DNA of 50,415 bases from RGIG4576 sp964536025 (GTDB lineage: Bacteria; Bacteroidota; Bacteroidia; Bacteroidales; Muribaculaceae), in contig CAZHXA010000014.1 in NCBI GenBank assembly GCA_964536025.1, positions 1 to 50,415 on the forward strand, written 5' to 3'. Of the stretch, positions 9,701 to 17,879 are shown one piece after another (position 1 is the stretch's first letter; each line of letters begins with the position of its first letter). A program made the translations under genes and the position numbers. Below the pieces are notes generated by a model. It searched no databases. It saw only the letters and a list, made by a program, of their open reading frames with translations, and had not been told where the DNA came from.

Positions 9701-12700
9701 CGGTTTCCCTGCACGTTCTTCAAGCACATTTGAAGTGAAATATAAACCACAAACCGGTGGTAGTCATTCAGGTTCTATCACATTCAAAAATAGTGATGGA
9801 ACAGAATTCAAGGTTTATTTGCATGGTACAGCTACCGAGCCTGCCAAAATGGAAGTTGAACCAACAACTATCGATGTAGGAGAACTTGAAGTAGGTGGTG
9901 CAAGTGTTACCAAAGAATTCAATATCAAAAACGTGGGTAACTATCCGTTGGAATATGTATTCCCTAAATTCTCCGATGAGACAATAGAAGGTAGTACAAG
10001 TAAAGCTCATAAATTCGGTTACACAGTTGCAACCAACTTGAACGGAGCAACCGATTTTGCATATAATGCAAACACCGAACTTCTTGGAGCAACCGATATT
10101 ACTTCAACATTCAATGATAATGTATATTTAAGTAAAGAAATATATCTTGGATTTGAATTCCCATTCTATGGTAAGACTTATGAAAGAGCTTATATCACAA
10201 GTTTTGGTGGTGTGGCATTTGGTATAGGCGAATATGCTTATCGCGATCCACTAACCGAAAGCTCTTATGGTCTTCAAGGTGTTCCATATATTTCAGCTTA
10301 TGGTTTCCAACTTACATTCGGACCTAATTCTAAGATTGAATATGCTAAACAAGATGGTAAATTCGTTATCAAATACACTGACGTTTTAGCACTTGTTTAT
10401 CGTCAAGAATATACTCCTATTTCATTCCGTATCGTTCTTTCGGCTAATGGTGATATAGAAATCTTCTATGATAGTTATGATCCGGTTTCAATGAATTTGT
10501 TCCAAGCCGGTTCTACTTTGTATTGTGGTCTTTTGGATGCAGAATCAACCGACCCGATGACAGTTACCTCTGCCGAAATTTCCGATTACTATGGATATAG
10601 CACTGATCCTGCAGCTTATGTCTACAAGCAGTTTACCAATCAAAGTGCAGTTAAATTTATAGCACCTAAACCTAATATGGTTACTTCATTGGTTCCTGCT
10701 CATGGTATGGTAGGTCCTGGTGAAAGTGTTAAGGTTTCTGCTACACTTACTGCTGATGAAACAATGAATGCGGGAGAAACATTCAATAATATTGTATTGA
10801 TGAGTAATGATGCCGAAAATGGAACGGTTTTGGTTAAATTCAATGCAAATATTACAGGTTCAAATCTTCTTCCTGTTGTTGCTCTTGAAAGCAACGATAT
10901 TGATTTTGGTAAAGTGTTCCGCACTTCTGACACCAAGGTGGCTGTGACTGTTAAGAATACCGGTAAGTCGGTAATGAACGTAACTGCAGTAGAATCTGCA
11001 ACAAAAGCTGTTGCTTATGATGTAACTCTTCCGTTTGCAATCGAACCAGGATTGTCAAAGGACATCATCGTAACAATTCCTACAGCAACTTCGGGAACTG
11101 TTTCTGATGTTTTGACAATTACAACCGATGCAGGTCAAGTAACTGCTAATATAAAAGGTGAAGTTGTAGGAACTCCTACAGTTGAATTAAGCATTGATGC
11201 AATTGTTGATTCTGTAGAAAGTGGAACTTCTGTAGTAAAAGACCTTGTTGTTGAAAATAAGGGTAACGAAAACCTTGTTTACTCAATCAAGCCTAATGGC
11301 ATGGTTAAGTTTGAGGAATCTATTGATGAAACATCAAAGATGTCTTATCAATATGCAATCTCTCTTGACGACAGTTCAGTAAAATATGAATGGGTGGATA
11401 TTGAAACCAATGGAAAGGGAGATCAACACAACTTCTCTTACTATAACATGCATGATTACGTTGCTGTTGAACTTCCGTTTGAATTCCCATTCTATGGTAA
11501 GAAATATACTAAGATGTATATTTACAATACGGGTTTTGTTTCTTTCACTGAACGTGATGATCAAAAGGTTTGGCCGGAACCACCGTCAGTATTCCCTGGT
11601 GGAACAATATATACCAATATTATTGCTCCTTATTGGGGATTACACTCAATGGACACAACCAAGTCTGCAGGTACATTCCATTATATTACCGAAGATGAAG
11701 CAATCGTTTCATTCATGGAATATGGTAACTCAATGAATATTGGTGTTTGTTACCAAGTTATCTTGAGAAAAGACGGTTCATTCAAATTCCAATATAAGGG
11801 AGCTAATGATGAAGCTAATATTTTAGGTATATTCGGTCTTGCAGGTCTTTCTAATGAAGATGGTTCTGAAGGTATTCTATTGCCTGAACGCTGTATCCAA
11901 TTCGGAAACGCTGTTGAATTTGCTCCGGTTATAGAATCTACTCTTGTTCCTGAAGCAAAGAAAACCGTTAAGATGATAGTTGACACCGACAAGATGGCCG
12001 GCGTTTACACTACCGATATCGAAATGAATACAAACGTACCTGGTAAAGAAAAAATTACTATTCCTGTGAACATGACAATAACAGGTACAGCTAAACCGGT
12101 ATTCCCAACCGATACCATTGTTGTAGAACGTGTATTGAATACTATGGATGGTGCTCGTGAAGATATACCTAATGGTGGTACTTCGGCTATGGGTGCATTC
12201 TTTGAAGCTGCTTTCAAAGTTGAAAATCAAGGAACAGCTACATTCACTATTTCAAATGTGAAGAATGGCGGCCCTTCTATTTATGATGATTGGTTTGAAG
12301 AATACTATGAAGTGTTTGCGACCTATTACTTAGGACCTGAAACCGACTGGATGGGAGAACTAACAGGTAATAAGGCATGGACTCCATATTATAGCGAAAC
12401 TCCTGTTGAAGTAGGTAAGGACGGTCAATGGTTCTCTATTCCAATGCTTAACTTTGAGTATGCTGCAACGCCTGGTACTTATGATGTACCATTGACATTC
12501 TATTACAACGAAAGCGATTCAGCTGTAGTTAATGTTCGTTTGGTTGTTACTCCGGCTCCTATTGCTGAACTTGATAAAGAAGAAATCAGAGTAGAAGGTG
12601 TCCCTGTAGATTATAAGAGTGTTGAAACTGTAACATTGAGCAACCCTGGTCAATATAAATTGACTTATGAACTTGTGTTAGACCCAACAGGTAAGGGAGA

Positions 12701-14588
12701 AGAAGTTGAAGAAGATGGTGGAGGCGGTGGAGTTGCTCCGGCAATGAAGTCGGTAGCTCCGAAAGCTTTATCGGCTGAAAAAATGGCTGCCCTAAAAGCA
12801 AATATTGCAGATGTTAAACCGTTTGATGTAGCTCAAAAGGGAGATACTACAATTACTATCTTGGATGCTCCTGATAATATGGAATATAACAAGATTCTTT
12901 ATTATCCTACAGTTGCAGGAAGTTCAACTCCTTCTTATGGTTCAGGTAATAACTATTCTGTTTATAAGGCAGCTACTTACTATGAAGCTCCTGAGGAAGG
13001 ATTTAACATTTCTCACATTTATATCGCAACCACATTGACAAGTCAAGATGGTTCTTCAGTTAAGAATGCCGATATTAAAGTGGAAATCGTTAATGGAGAA
13101 GATTATGAAGACGGTGATGTTCTTGGAACTGGTTCTGTTCACATTGAATCAATGGAAAATGCCGCATTCTTGGTTATTCCTCTTGATAATTCTGTATACA
13201 TGAATCCTGGACAATCATTCTATGTAAGAGTAACTTATCCTATCGGAGTTGATTATCCTGCTTATTTGACTTACAAAGAAGAAGCTGTGGTTTCAAATCG
13301 TTTCATGGGTTATGTTGAAGGTTATGGATGGTTTGACCTTGCTTCAATGTTCAAGGAATCTTATGGATCTCTTGGTTACATTATGAGTTGTATTGAAACT
13401 GCTCCTGGTGAACCTTGGGTTAAATTGTTAAGTCCAGCAACAGGTACTGTTGCTGCAACAGGAGATGAATTTGGTGGCGGAGCCGACTTTGGTGGTGACG
13501 GTGGTATTGATATAGGTCCGTTGAGTACCGAAGCTCCTGAATCGGTTGATATTCAAGTTCAAGTGGATGCATCTTTTGCTCCAATGATTAAGAATAATAA
13601 GGCAATGCTTGTAATCAAGAGCAACGACCCGACTCAACCGGTAATCAACTTCCCAATTTACTTGAGCAAGAATGCTTCTCCTGTTGTGAAAGGTCCTGAA
13701 ACTCTTGTTTATGCTAAGGAAAATGAGACTACAACTGTTAGCATTCCTGCTGTTGACCCTGATGGTGATGACTTCACTATTATGTTCAGCGACCCAGCCG
13801 AACTTGCGAAAATGAAGAATGTAACAGCTGTTAATCCTTATGAAGCAGCTGAAATAAAAATGAGCGAAGACGGTTTATCAGCAACAGTAAGTGGTGTAAC
13901 CGAAGGCGTTAATGTTGAAGTGGAAATCTCTGCTAAATACGGCGATGCAGGTAAATATGCATTTACAATTACTGCAATTGATAAAGTTAAGGCAGAAGGT
14001 CAAGCTGTTGTAAGTTACGAAGTAGAACACGTAAATCAAGCTCCTGTGGCTAACGATGTTAAGAAAATGTATCTTGCAATAGGTGAAATTACCGACTTCA
14101 TTTCTTATGCAAACTTGTTTACCGATCCTGATGGTGAAGACATGACTTATAAATTGACTGTTCCAGAGAATAAGTCTCTATCTAAGTTCATGAGCAACAA
14201 GGATGGTTTTGTGTTGAAAGGTAAAGCAAGCGGTACCGTAACTGTAACAGTGGTTGCTACCGATGAAAGTGGAGCTTCAGCACAACTTGATATTGAAGTT
14301 GTAGTTTATGATCCTGCTTCGGCTGTAGATGTGAACACAATGAATGCAAAAGTTGAGATTTATCCTAACCCGGTTGCTGAAACATTGTATGTAACCTGTG
14401 ACTTCTCGGCTAAGAATACAACTTATGTGCTTTATGCCGCAAACGGAACTAAGATTTATGATTCAACAGAAAGTTCTAAACAAGGCGAGCCTAAGGCAAT
14501 CAATGTGGCATCTCTTGCTGATGGCGTTTACATTTTACAAGTAACAACAGAAAACAGCTCGTCTGTATTCCATGTTGTGAAGAAGTAA
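6711..14588 (+). CDS. Giant S8 subtilisin-like protease with ASH-like repeats and T9SS sorting domain
   Basis: The 2625-residue secreted protein begins with a signal peptide (about residues 1-23) and a subtilase propeptide (about 30-135). The S8 catalytic domain (about 180-500) has a complete triad: D203 in IIDGG, H258 in HGTHVAG and S437 in GTSMATPH, with oxyanion N367 in AAGN. A fibronectin-III-like domain follows (about 505-605), then a long series of ASH/Hydin-like beta-sandwich repeats (choice-of-anchor D type), several apparently interrupted by insert domains. Gly-rich linkers lie near 2000 and 2255, and two cadherin/Ig-like domains near 2325-2540. The C-terminal 80 residues, starting at VEIYPNPV, are a type A T9SS sorting domain, implying export through the type IX system to the surface. 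It is monocistronic and followed by a strong terminator. Its substrate is unknown. Confidence 0.95.
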   Translation: MQKLALRLLLLLMVAVSSNVFAYAGDVTPKKGVIRVKLQPEVALQVGATPKSLSSGGLKTGVKPLDASAKAIKAIGIRRVFPKAPKYEARMAKYGLDRWYEITFDENVSTAEAISTLKKTAGVQNVHGIVPMELKEKATFRKVTSEPKASTTAMPFNDPRLSSQWHYHNDGSNPQSKAGADINLFEAWKTTTGNSKVTVAIIDGGIDLSHEDLAANVAVNELELNGKEGVDDDGNGYIDDVYGWNFCTNSAVIYPHDHGTHVAGTVAAVNNNGKGVAGVAGGDGTPNSGVKLLSVQVFDSRSGSGDADFAAAIVYAANSGATIAQCSWGWASEGYCEQSVLDAIDYFTESAHSDNMTGGLCIFAAGNEGMTGNWYPGCYDKVLSVASMCDDMTPASYSNYGEWVDVIAPGGFMSYGDAHGVLSTLPGDSYGFSEGTSMATPHVSGIAALVLSKFGKQTMTNEVLRQQIVTSVNDLYTLNPNAKGLYGSGYVDAAKALVMGDGTAPEAVTSFTASPAQDNVTIEWIIPASSDNNVNNHILYYSTNAFDANSDLTKVSRVVIDTKFYSSGDKATYELNGLKSLTTYYLALKAVDRWGNASALSPVVEIKTNEGPKMTVDKTYLEMQQTPSSLIASASFNIGNEQDGLLKWNGLKKTVSSNIATYSKNNNKPLLPNVVSFKGNLSGKKMVTHSVVKTDEFVQSDYPKELKYFTELSASIGENDKSLPNSAAQWFYVDPTLYPDGFNLTAVKMRSYYGQNPTVQIYAGPVLTASKLSQEIVPSNFYVDMPVKLKEQMYFAPGESFWVVFHFPVEGNEEYFPLAMGTLEDNFYATYSYMSNDLGKTWVVLANALKGSTFEGVSESQGWAITAMSQNPDWSSMLTLNPTEGLVKKGETQEVTITSDGQPLCNGTYNFKLSFNTNESEANAISIPVTFEVSGHGPKMKASKVVDFGSLLVGQEKTLSVEVYNEGYGVFGNFGFISGSDIVCSSENFEAPSYVSGGFPARSSSTFEVKYKPQTGGSHSGSITFKNSDGTEFKVYLHGTATEPAKMEVEPTTIDVGELEVGGASVTKEFNIKNVGNYPLEYVFPKFSDETIEGSTSKAHKFGYTVATNLNGATDFAYNANTELLGATDITSTFNDNVYLSKEIYLGFEFPFYGKTYERAYITSFGGVAFGIGEYAYRDPLTESSYGLQGVPYISAYGFQLTFGPNSKIEYAKQDGKFVIKYTDVLALVYRQEYTPISFRIVLSANGDIEIFYDSYDPVSMNLFQAGSTLYCGLLDAESTDPMTVTSAEISDYYGYSTDPAAYVYKQFTNQSAVKFIAPKPNMVTSLVPAHGMVGPGESVKVSATLTADETMNAGETFNNIVLMSNDAENGTVLVKFNANITGSNLLPVVALESNDIDFGKVFRTSDTKVAVTVKNTGKSVMNVTAVESATKAVAYDVTLPFAIEPGLSKDIIVTIPTATSGTVSDVLTITTDAGQVTANIKGEVVGTPTVELSIDAIVDSVESGTSVVKDLVVENKGNENLVYSIKPNGMVKFEESIDETSKMSYQYAISLDDSSVKYEWVDIETNGKGDQHNFSYYNMHDYVAVELPFEFPFYGKKYTKMYIYNTGFVSFTERDDQKVWPEPPSVFPGGTIYTNIIAPYWGLHSMDTTKSAGTFHYITEDEAIVSFMEYGNSMNIGVCYQVILRKDGSFKFQYKGANDEANILGIFGLAGLSNEDGSEGILLPERCIQFGNAVEFAPVIESTLVPEAKKTVKMIVDTDKMAGVYTTDIEMNTNVPGKEKITIPVNMTITGTAKPVFPTDTIVVERVLNTMDGAREDIPNGGTSAMGAFFEAAFKVENQGTATFTISNVKNGGPSIYDDWFEEYYEVFATYYLGPETDWMGELTGNKAWTPYYSETPVEVGKDGQWFSIPMLNFEYAATPGTYDVPLTFYYNESDSAVVNVRLVVTPAPIAELDKEEIRVEGVPVDYKSVETVTLSNPGQYKLTYELVLDPTGKGEEVEEDGGGGGVAPAMKSVAPKALSAEKMAALKANIADVKPFDVAQKGDTTITILDAPDNMEYNKILYYPTVAGSSTPSYGSGNNYSVYKAATYYEAPEEGFNISHIYIATTLTSQDGSSVKNADIKVEIVNGEDYEDGDVLGTGSVHIESMENAAFLVIPLDNSVYMNPGQSFYVRVTYPIGVDYPAYLTYKEEAVVSNRFMGYVEGYGWFDLASMFKESYGSLGYIMSCIETAPGEPWVKLLSPATGTVAATGDEFGGGADFGGDGGIDIGPLSTEAPESVDIQVQVDASFAPMIKNNKAMLVIKSNDPTQPVINFPIYLSKNASPVVKGPETLVYAKENETTTVSIPAVDPDGDDFTIMFSDPAELAKMKNVTAVNPYEAAEIKMSEDGLSATVSGVTEGVNVEVEISAKYGDAGKYAFTITAIDKVKAEGQAVVSYEVEHVNQAPVANDVKKMYLAIGEITDFISYANLFTDPDGEDMTYKLTVPENKSLSKFMSNKDGFVLKGKASGTVTVTVVATDESGASAQLDIEVVVYDPASAVDVNTMNAKVEIYPNPVAETLYVTCDFSAKNTTYVLYAANGTKIYDSTESSKQGEPKAINVASLADGVYILQVTTENSSSVFHVVKK
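10152..10176 (+). repeat. 25-base exact repeat, copy 1 (inside the subtilase gene)
   Basis: The 25 bases encoding FEFPFYGK recur exactly and in the same frame at 11478-11502. They mark the best conserved part of a duplicated domain (about residues 1085-1315 and 1525-1735), in which the surrounding sequence has diverged. Confidence 0.9.
11478..11502 (+). repeat. 25-base exact repeat, copy 2 (inside the subtilase gene)
   Basis: Exact second copy of the segment at 10152-10176, encoding FEFPFYGK in the same frame. Its distance from copy 1 is 1326 bases (442 codons). Confidence 0.9.
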
Positions 14589-14610
14589 AACATATATTTT
14601 ATTCTATAAT

Positions 14611-14646
14611 AAAAAGGCGATTGGAAGTGATTCCGGTCGCCTTTTT
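14611..14646 (+). terminator. Strong terminator after the subtilase gene
   Basis: AAAAAGGCGA (14611-14620) pairs perfectly with TCGCCTTTTT (14637-14646). The stem continues inward through G-U pairs and GGAA/TTCC to a GTGA loop. The 3' arm ends in five T. It begins 23 bases after the stop codon. Confidence 0.9.
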
Positions 14647-14701
14647 GCTTTTTGTATAATGTGTAAAACCGTATATTGGAGTAGTCGTTTTTTTGAAATG
14701 A

Positions 14702-14735
14702 TTTGTAGAAATTTAACATAAAAGTTATATCTTTG
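14702..14735 (+). promoter_or_regulatory. Promoter of the Na/Pi cotransporter gene
   Basis: TTTG at 14702-14705 and TATCTTTG at 14728-14735, spacing 22, slightly longer than usual. The start site would be near 14742, giving a leader of about 60 bases. Confidence 0.6.
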
Positions 14736-14801
14736 TGAAAGTTTATGCTAAGAGCTGTTTATTATCAGAAAAATTAAAATAACACAAAAATCTTTGAGCA
14801 G

Positions 14802-16568
14802 ATGAACTACTCATTTTTAGATTTCCTTACCTTATTAGGTGCCATCGGTTTGTTCCTTTATGGAATGAAAGTGATGAGTGAAGGACTTCAAAAGGTTGCG
14901 GGGGACCGCATGCGAAGCATTCTTTCAGCCATGACCCGCAATCGATTCATGGGAGTATTGACAGGTACATTGATTACAGCAATAATTCAATCATCGTCAG
15001 CTTCGACGGTGATGGTGGTGAGTTTTGTCAACGCAGGGTTGATGACGCTTGTGCAATCAATCGGTGTGATAATGGGAGCTAACGTTGGTACAACCATGAC
15101 ATCATGGATTATAGCTTTATTGGGGGTAAAGGCAGATATTTCGGCTTATGTGATGCCGTTGATTGCGATTTCTTTACCGTTGATGTTCTCAAGTAAAAGC
15201 AGTTATAAGTCATTAAGTGAATTTTTGCTGGGTGTTGCTTTGTTGTTCTTGGGGCTTGGTATGATAAGTGCCAATGTACCAGAACTTAGCCCGGAACAAC
15301 TTGAGTTCCTTGCCGGCTATTCTTCTATGGGCTTTTTCTCTGTAATGTTGTTTGTTGGAGTAGGAATGGTTGTAACAATGATTATTCAATCTTCAGCGGC
15401 AACTTTTGCCATAGTTATGGTTATGGCGTTGAAAGGCTGGATTCCGTTTGAAATGGCTTGTGCAATGGTACTTGGTTCAAACATCGGAACGACTATTACA
15501 CCTATTTTGGCTTCACTTGGAGCAAATATTGTGGCAAAGAAAGCTGCAATGGCACATTTCTTATTTAACTTCTTTGGCTCTATTTGGACTGTGGTATTGT
15601 TTTATCCTTTTTGCAGTCTTATTGTATGGATTACATCTTTATTTGGTCAAGGAGACCCGAGTATGCCTATGTCATCGTTTGCTAATGTGAATTCTTATGA
15701 AGTAGCAGTATCTTTCGGGTTGTCAATATTCCACACCGTATTTAATATCATCAATTTAAGTGTAATGATATGGTTCCCGAATATGTTTGTGAAAATTTGC
15801 GACATGTTTATACGTTCAAGTCATAAAGAAGACGAAGAGTTCCAGTTGAAATTTATTTCACGAGGTTTACTCCATGCTTCAGAACTTAATATCATGCAAG
15901 CTCAGCGTGAAACAGTGGTTTATGCCGAACGCGTGAAACGAATGATAGGTATGGCACAAAACTTGGTACATATCAAGGGCGGAACAGAAGAATTCAATAA
16001 GTTGTACACTCGCATAGAGAAATATGAGGAAATATCTGACCGCATGGAAATAGAAATAGCCAATTATCTTAATAAGGTGATGGATGCACGCTTGAGTTAT
16101 GAAGGAAAATTGCGTGTATCATCTATATTGAGTATAGTGAGTGAGATAGAAAGTATTGCCGATAGTTGTTTCAATGTTGCAAAAACTCTTGTTCGTAAGG
16201 AAGAATCTCATTCTACTTTCACCGAAAATATATACAAAAACATCGATATTATGTTTAAGTATGTTGATGAGGCGATGACCAACATGATAATTATTCTTAA
16301 AGATGTGGATAACGTGCGTGACGCCGAAGTAATAAGAAGTCATAACAAGGAACGCGAAATAAATAATTTTAGGAACTTGTTGCGTACCGAAAACATTGAA
16401 TGTATAAATAAGAAAGATTATAATTACCAAAGTGGTATCTTCTATATGGATATTGTTTCAGAAGCAGAAAAAGTGGGTGATTATATTATCAATGTTGTGG
16501 AATCGGTTGAAGAAGTTGCCACTGTTGATGAGCATGGAAATATCGAACCCAGTGTAAATCACGAATGA
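14802..16568 (+). CDS. Na/Pi cotransporter family protein with PhoU-like tail
   Basis: This 588-residue inner-membrane protein belongs to the NptA/PNaS family of sodium-dependent phosphate transporters. The two inverted family repeats are visible, each with a QSSSA-type motif (IIQSSSAST near residue 65 and IIQSSAAT near 195) followed by a GxNxGTT motif (GANVGTTMTSW and GSNIGTTITPIL). Eight or more membrane segments occupy residues 1-345. The C-terminal 220 residues are hydrophilic, helical and PhoU-like, as in most bacterial members. No pst or pho genes are nearby. Rubrerythrin follows after 25 bases without a visible promoter, so the two may share a transcript. The substrate is assigned by family; some members may move other anions. 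Confidence 0.92.
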   Translation: MNYSFLDFLTLLGAIGLFLYGMKVMSEGLQKVAGDRMRSILSAMTRNRFMGVLTGTLITAIIQSSSASTVMVVSFVNAGLMTLVQSIGVIMGANVGTTMTSWIIALLGVKADISAYVMPLIAISLPLMFSSKSSYKSLSEFLLGVALLFLGLGMISANVPELSPEQLEFLAGYSSMGFFSVMLFVGVGMVVTMIIQSSAATFAIVMVMALKGWIPFEMACAMVLGSNIGTTITPILASLGANIVAKKAAMAHFLFNFFGSIWTVVLFYPFCSLIVWITSLFGQGDPSMPMSSFANVNSYEVAVSFGLSIFHTVFNIINLSVMIWFPNMFVKICDMFIRSSHKEDEEFQLKFISRGLLHASELNIMQAQRETVVYAERVKRMIGMAQNLVHIKGGTEEFNKLYTRIEKYEEISDRMEIEIANYLNKVMDARLSYEGKLRVSSILSIVSEIESIADSCFNVAKTLVRKEESHSTFTENIYKNIDIMFKYVDEAMTNMIIILKDVDNVRDAEVIRSHNKEREINNFRNLLRTENIECINKKDYNYQSGIFYMDIVSEAEKVGDYIINVVESVEEVATVDEHGNIEPSVNHE

Positions 16569-16593
16569 AAAATTACTTAAATTATATATTACT

Positions 16594-17139
16594 ATGGCAA
16601 AAGAATTAAACGGAACAAAAACCGAAAAGAATCTGCAGGCTGCATTCGCAGGTGAATCACAAGCACATACTAAATATTTGTATTATGCTTCAAAGGCAAA
16701 AAAAGACGGTTACGTTCAAATAGCACAATTGTTTGAAGAAACTGCATTAAACGAAAAAGAACATGCAAAATTGTGGTTTAAGCATCTTCATGGAGGTAAA
16801 GTGCCTGCAACAACAGATAACCTTGCCGATGCTGCTTCCGGAGAAAATTTTGAATGGACTGATATGTATGTTCAATTTGCAAAAGAAGCACGTGAAGAAG
16901 GCTTTGAAGAAATTGCAGCTCAAATGGAAGGTGTTGCTGCTATTGAAAAACTTCACGAAGAACGTTATCGTAAATTATTGAACAATATGGAAACCGAAGT
17001 TGTATTCTCTCGCGAAGGCGATTGCATTTGGCAATGTTTGAACTGCGGACACGTGGTTATAGGAAAGAATGCTCCTGAAGATTGCCCTGTGTGTCATCAT
17101 GCTCAATCTTACTTTGCATTGAGAGCTGAAAATTATTAA
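16594..17139 (+). CDS. Rubrerythrin
   Basis: Rubrerythrin is a cytosolic non-haem iron peroxidase that reduces hydrogen peroxide in anaerobes, taking electrons from rubredoxin or NADH systems. The 181-residue length is typical. The N-terminal ferritin-like four-helix domain carries the diiron ligands in AGESQAH (E21), EETALNEKEH (E48/E49, E54-H57 region) and IEKLHEER. The C-terminal rubredoxin-like domain has C148/C151 and C164/C167 (CLNCG...CPVCH). It lies 25 bases behind the Na/Pi gene. Presence in this setting agrees with a strict anaerobe. Transcription probably ends at the hairpin at 17184. Confidence 0.97.
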   Translation: MAKELNGTKTEKNLQAAFAGESQAHTKYLYYASKAKKDGYVQIAQLFEETALNEKEHAKLWFKHLHGGKVPATTDNLADAASGENFEWTDMYVQFAKEAREEGFEEIAAQMEGVAAIEKLHEERYRKLLNNMETEVVFSREGDCIWQCLNCGHVVIGKNAPEDCPVCHHAQSYFALRAENY

Positions 17140-17168
17140 TCTTAACAGATTTGGTAAAACCAATACTG

Positions 17169-17879
17169 TTAGATAGGAAAATTAAAGCCTTTGAGCATCT
17201 GCTTGAAGGCTTTTTCTTTACCATTGCAGTATATATTGCACAAATCATGAAATTGCTTGCTGTGGTTCATGTGTGTGAGGTGTGCAAGCTCATGACAGAT
17301 GATGTAACGAACAAGTTCTTCGGGCAAAAATAAGAGATTTTCCGATAATTGAATGACTTTACTTGAGGTGCAATGACCTAATTTCCTTAATCCACGTCCA
17401 ATAATGAATTCTTTAGGCTGAAGTCCTAAATCTTCGGCTATTTCCCAAGCATAGGGAATGAGTATTTTGGGTGCAACGAGTTTTACTATTCTTTTTATGG
17501 CACAAGATATGGTATATTGTTTCTGCTCGCTATCAATGTTGTCATAGCATGAGATAGTTATAGTGTTTATGTTGTCGTTTCCACATTTAAATGCTGTGAA
17601 ACCGGCTTTGTGGTTGATAGTTGTAATATGAATTTGTGACCTGAAACAAGGAATAATCTGTCCTATGTGGAAATGTTTTGTTTGAGATTCCCTGTTTTTT
17701 GTTTTTTCACGTAAGATACGCAGTCTTTCTCTGTTTTCGTCAATAAAAAGTGTTATTTTGCTCCTGCTGATGACAGGGGGCATGTTTATTATGAGAACAT
17801 CATTACGCCACCTGGCTGTAATCCGTCTCATATTGGCTTTTATGTTAAGAGTTATGTCTCCGAATTCATTATCGTACAT
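17169..17879 (-). CDS. YgjP/SprT-like M48-family metallopeptidase (DUF45)
   Basis: The 236-residue protein matches the YgjP-like DUF45 metalloprotease family. The zinc signature HELAH lies at residues 196-200, followed by MNHSKQF with a further His at 206, the spacing expected of this family. There is no signal peptide or membrane segment, so it is cytosolic. Family members are poorly characterised; some are encoded near type I restriction genes, but none are here. The start codon overlaps the 3' end of nadK by 11 bases, so the two are translationally coupled, with nadK first. Its last codons contain the hairpin that probably terminates the convergent rubrerythrin transcript. Confidence 0.88.
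   Translation of the reverse strand: MYDNEFGDITLNIKANMRRITARWRNDVLIINMPPVISRSKITLFIDENRERLRILREKTKNRESQTKHFHIGQIIPCFRSQIHITTINHKAGFTAFKCGNDNINTITISCYDNIDSEQKQYTISCAIKRIVKLVAPKILIPYAWEIAEDLGLQPKEFIIGRGLRKLGHCTSSKVIQLSENLLFLPEELVRYIICHELAHLTHMNHSKQFHDLCNIYCNGKEKAFKQMLKGFNFPI
17184..17215 (+). terminator. Terminator of rubrerythrin, inside the opposite gene
   Basis: AAAGCCTT (17184-17191) pairs with AAGGCTTT (17206-17213) around a loop that can itself pair partly (GAGCA/TGCTT), followed by a T-run to 17215. It begins 45 bases after the rubrerythrin stop and lies within the coding end of the convergent metalloprotease gene. Confidence 0.75.
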
